Source: Adiantum capillus-veneris (taxonomy: Eukaryota; Streptophyta; Polypodiopsida; Polypodiales; Pteridaceae). Taken from it: a stretch of DNA of 64,000 bases. The notes below the pieces were generated by a model. The model did not search any database. It was not told where the DNA came from and was given only the letters and a program-made list of their open reading frames with translations. The position numbers were made by a program, and so were the translations under genes. The stretch lies in contig CM043958.1 in assembly GCA_014529385.2 (NCBI GenBank), positions 121,986,817 to 122,050,816 on the forward strand, in the 5' to 3' direction. The first letter of the stretch is position 1; each line of letters opens with the position of its first letter. Positions 57,755 through 64,000 of this stretch are shown here, in pieces.

Positions 57755-58711
57755 TGTTGAACGGGAGAGACTCACACACCCATGAAGTGCATGCAAACAC
57801 TACCTAGATCAACATAATGTCAATCGAGGACACAGATGACACGATAGGCACACGGAGGAAATATCTTTAGCTTGTCAGGCTGAGACCATCCTACACATAC
57901 AACACTCAGGAAGGCCAACTAAACCACAATCAAGAACCTCACTACCCTCAACTACACCACCTAGCCACATACACACATACGGAAGGTAACTCACCTAATC
58001 ATGCCAGATTCGTATGAAACTTAAGGAACACCATCCCCTCACTACGATACACCTGTCCCTAAGCTTCTACACTCAAAACCCTCACTCAAAACCCATCTGC
58101 GGAAAACGCGTAGGATGACAGAGCCGAATTTTGAAAGTGCCCGAAACTAAAATTTATGAGTACCTATGCGTAGCTTATGTCGCCATGATTCTATAGACTA
58201 CTAGCACGTAGAAAACAGACATCGTTTGATACACTTACGACCACAATTAGCTCGTAGATGCGTCGGCGTGTGTGCTTCGTCTCGCGGGGAATGCTTGGCG
58301 TTGTCGCGTAGCTCTTCTCGAGCCTACCGCAATGGTGCAGTCGGATCTCCAATGTGTTGAGCGAGCTGGGCGTAGCGAGAGGATGAAGCTCACGCTCACT
58401 CTCTTTCTCTCTCACACACAATAGACGGCAGCGCTAAAACTTGATTATGATAAAAGTCTTCTTTTCAAAATGACCTAGGTACCTTATATACTAAGGCTAC
58501 CTTAGGTTTAACCAAAAATGGGGTTGAAAGGGTCAAATGGCTTTGTATTTACAATCTGGAAGTGCCATTGCACCCCGGCTTCTGAAACTAAAATAACTAC
58601 TCATTACAAATGACGTTTATATCCATAATCCGCAACATTTCATAACTCGCAAAAGATTAGACTTGGGTACGAAACTTGAGTTATGTTGTGTTGTTGACCC
58701 AGCGTTCAACA
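57755..58711 (-). mobile_element. Family A 3' LTR, 957 bp
   Basis: The ends form a perfect 9-bp inverted repeat, TGTTGAACG and CGTTCAACA. A TATA box (AGTATATAAGGTA on -) lies near 58480-58493. The half-site GTCATCCTACGCGT is on - at 58119-58106. Positions 57755-58140 match 4612-4994 in reverse complement nearly base for base. Confidence 0.88.
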
Positions 58712-58725
58712 TTCCCCCCTTCCGC
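58712..58725 (-). promoter_or_regulatory. Polypurine tract
   Basis: On - the sequence GCGGAAGGGGGGAA lies directly before the LTR start TGTTGAACG. It is the expected plus-strand primer site and confirms the 3' LTR boundary. Confidence 0.85.
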
Positions 58726-59157
58726 GTTCATGTCATCCCCGACATGACCTGATTGTCGATGGCGATGTGGTCTTTGCTGTCGTTTTGTTGTTGGAAAGAA
58801 ACTATAGACTATATCCTTTGCAGTAGCTTGTCTTGTTCGTCCAATCCGATGTACATAGTCTTCACATGATTGAGGAAAATCATAATTGATGACGAACTTT
58901 ATGTCTTTCACATCCACGCTCCGAGCTGCAGCATCTGTTTCTGTCATTATAGGTCTACTGCCATATCTAAATTCAAAAGAACCCAATGTCGTTTAACTTG
59001 ACTCTTATCATCATGGATAGAGAAAGCTCCATCCATCACTTGCTCCAGCAAATCTGTGAATTCGGAGTATTTGTGATTCTCAGAAACAACTTCTACAATC
59101 TGTAGAATTGAGTGATTGGCTTTCTGATCTTGTGAGGCAATGACAACTTTGTATGAT
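58713..59157 (-). pseudogene. DEAD-box RNA helicase C-terminal domain fragment captured in family A element
   Basis: YKVVIASQDQKANHSILQIVEVVSENHKYSEF and [25 protein letters not shown], then after a frameshift [40 protein letters not shown], match the second RecA domain of plant DBP2/DDX5-like DEAD-box helicases. Motif V (ARGLD in relatives) is ARSVD and motif VI (HRIGRTGR) is HRIGRTRQ. About 30 residues are missing after VMDGA, as if an exon or segment was deleted. Host helicases of this type remodel RNA. Here it is a non-coding passenger between retroelement sequence and the polypurine tract. Confidence 0.82.
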
Positions 59158-59188
59158 TTATGTTGTGATGTTGACCCAGCGGTCAACA
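59158..59188 (-). repeat. 31-bp duplicate of the LTR terminus
   Basis: Positions 59158-59188 match the outer end of the 3' LTR (58681-58711) at 29 of 31 bases, in the same orientation. The helicase fragment begins immediately after it on -. Confidence 0.88.
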
Positions 59189-60090
59189 CTTTGTTGTTGT
59201 TTTGGCTTCATCTGTTGCACTGCTTGTATCTTTGTCGAACCACAACAAGAACTATGATCCATTAGAGCGGACGTCTATCATCGTAACCATTCATCTTTTG
59301 AGATCCTCTGATTACTTTTATGTCTGATCTTCTTCATTGGTGACTTCTTTGTTTCTATGCAATCATGTTGTTAGTGTTGTCTGCAACTTTGTCATTGTAG
59401 GCCATTCTTCGACTCGCCATTGAGGAGAAGTATGCTATGATGTGAAATTGGTGCTCCAATTCATTTGTCAATTGATTTGAGTAGCATTTCCTTATTGTTG
59501 ATGTAGAAGGAATATGTACAAGAGGATGGTGATAGGTGTCTTTAGATTAGGGTCTAAAACCTGGATGACCAAAGGGAAAAAACCCCGGTGGGAAAAAAAA
59601 TGCCTTTGGTATACGCTCTTATTGGAGTCGAGTAGTTGAACGTGAAGTACATGTTCATGAAAGGTGAGTGCTTGGGTGAAACACGGAAAGAGTGCCTGAT
59701 GCAAGTGCCAATTATGGGACACTCTATATGCATATGAGAAATTTGTCAACAAAAGCATGCAATGTGAAAGAAGGAGATGATGGGTGTTTCGAGGAATAAA
59801 TGTAGCACATGTGACATCAAAAGATGTCTCAATAGCTTCCACCTTTCCAAGAAGGGTTTTCGATGTAAAGGTTTCTCCACTCGTATCTCACTGTGCTCAG
59901 TACGTGACTGTCTTTTGGACCTTCTCCTTCACTTCACCAGACTTAAGTACTTAGACTTCGACTCTTTTGCTCACCTATACCAGCATGAGCGACACAACGT
60001 AAATATGCTCAACTCTTCCAGCTTGAGCAGTACCTAGAATAGCTAAGATGCTTAGACCATAGAGAATATTACTTGAAGCTTTGGGACTAA
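59189..60090. other. Unassigned internal sequence of family A element
   Basis: Contains CACCGGGGTTTTTTCCCTTT on - near 59585, a phrase resembling those seen in copia LTRs, so an older LTR fragment may lie here. A 116-codon - frame (59492-59842) has no known domain. Confidence 0.4.
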
Positions 60091-60290
60091 CACCTCACTC
60101 ATTTTGTGGCGTAGCTACTCGACTCTGACTTGTATGACTTGTCGGTTGCATGTTGACACTGCTTTGTGACAAGTTCTTCGGCTGTTGTAGTGGCTGCTGA
60201 GACATACTTCGTGAAGTTTCATCGTTTCCCTGTACCTTCTTCTCTTTGTAGTGCTCAGGCCTCTCATCAGTCTTTTCTTCATGTGGATTA
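60091..60290 (-). other. Open Gln/Ser-rich stretch, unrecognised
   Basis: It is open for about 66 codons on -: HEEKTDERPEHYKEKKVQ, then SMSQQPLQQPKNLSQSSV, then SHTSQSRVATPQNE and a stop. It lies upstream of the helicase fragment on the same strand, so it could be part of the captured gene (plant helicases with Q/S-rich N-terminal linkers exist), or retroelement coding sequence. No Met and no domain. Confidence 0.35.
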
Positions 60291-60890
60291 TGGATTTTTT
60301 TTTTTAAATCTTAATAATAAACAAAGAAAATCTTAAAACAACTCAACAAAAGAAAAATCATTCAAATAGAAATCTAAATGCTATGTACACTATACACATG
60401 TCCCTAGGGGCTCATATATGGATTTTGTCCCCATACTCCTCTGTAACTCTACTATGAGGACATATACTCTAAATTTCATCAAAAATTTATCACAATAAAA
60501 CCCAAAAATTCAATGCATCTCACAAAACATTGCCCTCTAATAGTCATAATGTTAGGTCCGCATTCAGAATGCCTCCCCCCTTCCTATTTGGAGTCATCCT
60601 TTATGACAGGGTATCACAAAGGGTATGTGTTGTGCTTGGGCAATTAAAAGTTGTGCCTATGCAGGCCTTGTAATGTAGCCCTATTATGCATACACAGTCA
60701 ATGCATGGAAAAGATTTATGTTGTGCAAGATGTGGGTATAAGCAATTTGCTTATTGGCATTTGTTGGCAAGGCTTCCTATTCTAAGCAATGTAATGGTCT
60801 CTGAAGCTCCTATATCGTTGCTTGATTGAAGCGACTTGCTCTCTTCTAACTGTACTGTAATCGTAGGAAGAATTGTAAGAATTCAAGCGG
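60291..60890. other. No recognisable feature
   Basis: AT-rich with a T run at 60291-60306. A second purine tract (AGGAAGGGGGGAGG on -) lies near 60575-60590, which may be a relic polypurine tract. Confidence 0.4.
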
Positions 60891-61860
60891 TGATGCACTG
60901 ACAGCAGTTTTGTTGTTCTTCTTTGGGACCCATTTCTTTTCGATTATTGGCTGTTTTGTTGATGGCTCTCGTTTGGGAACCCATACTTGCCCATGCTTTG
61001 TTTGTGTTTGAAGAGACTTCTTTGGGATCCACCTTTTTGTTGTGTGAGTCGACAGTGGTCTTTGCTTCAGCCCTTGTACACTTGGTTGGGGACGGGATTT
61101 AGGCTTTGAAAGTTGATACTATGGTTGTTTGGGAATCCAAATGAATTCCTGTTTTTTTTGTGCTTGAATCAACTTCTTTGGATCCCAAACCTGAGTTGTG
61201 AAAGCTTGCGACTTTGTGATATTCTTACCCGCTCGTGCACGCTTTCCTTTTTTTGTTTTGGTGTTGGATCTTGTGATTTGTCATTAGAGATCTTTGTCTT
61301 CTTGATCCATATCTGTTTTTGGCTGATCTGGCTTTTTGGTATCCAAATTTGTCGAGCTTTTTGCCTTTGACTTTGACTTGTTGTCATGTTCTTTTGACCT
61401 GTCATGGTTGTTGCTGAAGGGGTTGGTGATAGTGATGGTCTGAGTTGATGATAGGGGATGTCGTAAGATTCATCACTATCGCTACTATCCTTAGCAAGGT
61501 TGACTTCTTGTACTTTCCCTTGATTTTTTGGCTGGTAGTCGAAAGTTACTGTCTGTTTGCTCGTGGGTGGTAGTTTCTTGGAGGACTTTTCTAGCCCATT
61601 GATTAGAGCATTGTTAGCTCGTTGCTCTGGTCGTATTCCTCCTAGCTGAGTCTTTGCATCCTTATTAGGAGCCCTGTATGAGGATGCTTGTGGTGGTTGT
61701 GTCTTCATTGAGGACTTTGGAATCCACTTTTGATGCACTTTATTCGTGTAGCAATGACATTGATTCTTGGGTCGTTGATCTTCTTGAAGCTCGAAGTGTT
61801 CTACAGAGTCATAGAACTCGTCGTCTTCTTCATCTTTTGATTCTCCACATTTCTTTGTTT
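60891..61860 (-). pseudogene. W-x-P-K repeat region downstream of protease
   Basis: On -, following the protease in a shifted frame, an acidic CGESKDEEDDEFYDSVEHFE stretch leads into a basic, Gln/Lys/Ser-rich region. It has eight imperfect repeats of [KQF]-x-W-[IVD]-[PK]-K-[KRSTQ]: QKWIPKS (about 61728), QIWIPKS (61340), QIWIKKT (61306), QVWDPKK (61190), FIWIPKQ (61136), KRWIPKK (61037), QVWVPKR (60977) and KKWVPKK (60925). A frameshift near 61190 and a TAG near 61120 break it. Similar WVPK phrases occur singly in some plant copia gag proteins; a cluster of eight is unusual. Function is unknown; the basic composition suggests nucleic-acid binding. Confidence 0.6.
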
Positions 61861-61870
61861 GATCCTTATT

Positions 61871-62643
61871 TCAAGAGCTTGTTGATGTCTGGTTCTCTTC
61901 GTTTTCGTGGATTACACTCACTGCAAAATAAGGAACGACATCATAGCCATTTTCATCACAAAACTTTGTTGTGGGAGCATCCTCCACGGCGCACACGTCC
62001 AGAGCAGCCAAGATGTGTTCCCATCCAAAAGGCTCTAACTCTTCTTCAGGAAATGGTTCTGGGATATAGTCCATATCCTCTATAACCCGTTCTGGGATAC
62101 ATTCCTCACGTTTCAAGCTACCACATTGTGAAGCTCCACACATCCACAGGTCTTTAGGCTTACCTAACCAAGCTGGAAGTTCTGATCCTGCTACTGTGGC
62201 GGAATCAAACTCCTCAATCGGTGTTCTCGTCACATCCCTATAGCTATGGTCCCTCAAGTTTACCTTTGTTATGGTTTCCATATGTCTCAGGTATATATGG
62301 TCATAACCCCAATCTTGGACCATTTTCAATTGTCGCATGAATGGTATTCCCAGAATGATTTCATAGTTGTTCTTCTTGCCAAAGTCAACAACATCAAAAG
62401 TGTGTTCATATTCAATGCCACAAGAAGTAACAAGTACTTTTTCTAGCAGTCCTAGGGGCTTTTCCTTGTGTCCGTCTGCAAGCTGCAGGGTCATTCGTGT
62501 GGATCTCAAGGCAGGTTTTCCCCATTTTTTCCAAACCTCTTTGGTTGCAATGGCCACACCAGCTCCACTGTCAAGGATTGCCATGGTTTTTACACCATTG
62601 AATTCCACAGGAAGGGTGGTGTTTCCATCTTCTCCCTCGTAAT
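61871..62643 (-). pseudogene. Family A aspartic protease domain
   Basis: EFNGVKTMAILDSGAGVAIATKEVWKKWGKP holds the D-S-G active site, and NNYEIILGIPFMRQLKMV the second conserved block. LWMCGASQCGSLKREECIPE is shared with family B (LWMCGASKCGSLRREEYVLE). A TAG separates it from the upstream frame where family B has GAG (NKVG-stop-YYEGEDGNTTLP against NKVGEYCEGEEGNTTLP). The protein is otherwise collinear with 7767-8670. Confidence 0.87.
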
Positions 62644-62644
62644 A

Positions 62645-63613
62645 CTAGCCTACCTTGTTTAATGGAACTGGCCTAGTATTTAGTTGAGGCATTTCAAGCT
62701 CTTTGATGCCTTCCTCGATTTGAGTCATTGGGGTTTTTACACCAAATTTCTCTAGACATTTACCCACATTAGCCCACATGTTTGGTCTTATTCTGAGCAA
62801 CTCGGCTAACATTATTGTACAGGTGACTGGGGTAGATAGAATATCTACTAGCCCCTTTGAATCGATGGCCTTGTTGGGAGACAGTCTCTGTGATGGGACT
62901 GCAACCACATCTGACTTGGTTTCGTACTCTCCCATGTAGGACGGTAGTGTTCTTAGCGAATGGGGTTGACTATCCATAGATTGTAAAGATCCTTTGTCGC
63001 CCCAACACGATTGCACATCTAGATTCATTTGAGATCCAGTCTCAAATTCCTCTATTAGTGGTAGAAACACTCCTCGTTCATCACCAGTCTTGTCTACTCG
63101 TCTTCTTAGGTCATCGGCTTCATTGGTCTCTCTGACTTGTTTCCACAATTCATCAAGACCATCTATCTCTTTACAATCCTCAAGTATAGCTTGGTGAAAT
63201 CCCTCGGAAGAGTTATCCGTGGTATTCAGTACTATCCTTGGTTCTAATGCTAGTTCTTTGAGGTTTGGTCTGTGCTCATGACTAGATTCTGGCTCTTTTA
63301 GTTCCTGGTTTGGTGGGATTACTTGTGTTGGCATGACGCGGATCACATCCTCAGGTTTTGCAACTGGTGGTTCTAGTAAAGATTGGGCTGTTTGAATCAT
63401 TTTCCTGCACATTTCCAATCTTTGCTTTTCTAATTCCGCATAGGGATATGTCATCCACCTCTGTTCTTGGGTTTGGTTTTTTTTGAGCCTCGCATCATAG
63501 GCTTTCAAGAGGGCATCTAATGTCTCATTAACCTTCTCTGCCAACACAGATCCTCCTGAACTAGCACTTCTCGGTTTCTCATCCGTGGATGGTTCTTCGA
63601 GAGGTTTAACCAT
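62645..63613 (-). pseudogene. Family A gag-pro linker region
   Basis: A 322-residue frame collinear with family B residues between the zinc knuckles and protease: SSGGSVLAEKVNETLDALLKAY, QEQRWMTYPYAELEKQRLEM, SYMGEYETKSD and DILSTPVTCTIMLAELLRIRP. High similarity to family B across this otherwise low-complexity region supports shared ancestry and past selection. Function unknown. Confidence 0.75.
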
Positions 63614-63703
63614 CTGTGTAAGAGAAGGTGCCTCCTTTTGCTCATGTTGTTTTATCTTCTCCTCAGCTTTGGTAAGCTTCTCAGCTAGGGATTTTTGCTC
63701 TCG

Positions 63704-64000
63704 TTACCTGCGAGCTTTCATCCTAGTCTTTCTAGATTTCCAACTGTTTCGTTTGCTCTTGGTTTTCTGACTAGGTGCGTCTGTCTTTGGTCCCTCATCT
63801 GTCTTTGGACTCGTGTCACTTTCCGTGTTCTTTGTCTCTAGATTCTCATCAGCTTTCTTTTGAGCTTGTGCTCTCGTAACTACTTGAACTGGTACAACAT
63901 TTTCATTTTCTGAGCTACTAGGTAGCTGAACAATCCCTGATACATTTGTCGTGATTTTCCTGATTTGGTTTGGGTTTTTCGAATATTCGGGGATCAAGTG
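63704..64000 (-). pseudogene. Family A region just after the zinc knuckles (partial)
   Basis: It matches family B downstream of the second knuckle: SKNPNQIRKITTNVSGI, then VVTRAQAQKKADENLETKN, then KRNSWKSRKTRMKARR and a TAA where family B continues. The knuckles and gag lie beyond the right edge. The intervening 63614-63703 is open in the same region but frame-broken. Confidence 0.7.

Larger units (their letters stand above)
57755..64000 (-). mobile_element. Family A gag-protease retroelement, 3' part (runs off right edge)
   Basis: On -, from the right edge: gag-pro with zinc-knuckle-side region and protease, WxPK-repeat region, a Q/S-rich open stretch, a DEAD-box helicase fragment, polypurine tract (58712-58725) and a 957-bp 3' LTR. 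No reverse transcriptase or integrase is recognised in the 3.1 kb between protease and LTR. Its LTR is the same family as the remnant at 4612-4994. Confidence 0.8.

Noticed and set aside
58681-58986. Functional helicase gene
   Set aside because: It is frameshifted, lacks the N-terminal RecA domain with the DEAD box, has altered motifs V and VI, and reads into the LTR.

Overview
The window looks like intergenic DNA from a land-plant nuclear genome. It is built almost entirely of nested, decayed transposable elements and very long dinucleotide arrays, with a few host-gene fragments between them. The plant assignment rests on Ty1/copia and chromodomain Ty3/gypsy elements with plant-type primer-binding sites, two plant-type LINEs, a decayed Helitron, and remains of PPR, MATE and small heat-shock genes. 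I cannot fix the species; a fern or another large-genome plant is an impression only. I see no intact cellular gene.

Layout. 1-3940 is the 3' part of a LINE ending in an A tract. 4612-7774 (+) holds the 5' part of an LTR element (family A): LTR remnant, tRNA-Asp-type primer site, a long leader with repeated palindromes, and the gag N-terminus. It abuts, tail to tail at about 7770, a related element (family B, - strand, 7767-15507) with protease, zinc knuckles, gag, leader, primer site and a 1.4 kb LTR. 15508-22109 (-) is a Ty1/copia wreck split by a probable 2.67 kb solo LTR (17807-20478) and joined at its gag end by a 5'-truncated LINE (22115-24716).

24.8-46.7 kb is a microsatellite-dense zone with some twenty (AG/CT)n or (AC/GT)n arrays. 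It also contains tandem repeats, a Helitron Rep remnant (30.9-33.1 kb), a copia LTR with primer site (36.0-36.7 kb), a PPR pseudogene (39.1-39.7 kb), a tRNA-like SINE candidate (40.8 kb), a MATE first-exon fragment (41.7 kb), two foldback structures with AG/CT arms (42.3 and 44.2 kb) and a small-HSP fragment (44.4 kb).

47572-56279 is a complete but dead chromovirus (- strand, both LTRs, gag to chromodomain) inserted into the RNase H region of a + strand copia element (47343-47571 and 56280-56720). 57755-64000 (-) is the 3' part of a second family A element: LTR, polypurine tract, a captured DEAD-box helicase fragment, a WxPK-repeat region, and gag-protease running off the right edge.

The most unusual system is the family A/B retroelement pair. 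Both encode Gag and protease, with no reverse transcriptase or integrase visible. Both have leaders carrying repeated 24-bp palindromes centred on ACGCGT or ACGTGT. Arm sequences differ between the families while the inverted symmetry is largely kept, and each LTR carries a half-site matching its own family's arm. This looks like a conserved cis-acting RNA or DNA signal. Its function is not established here.
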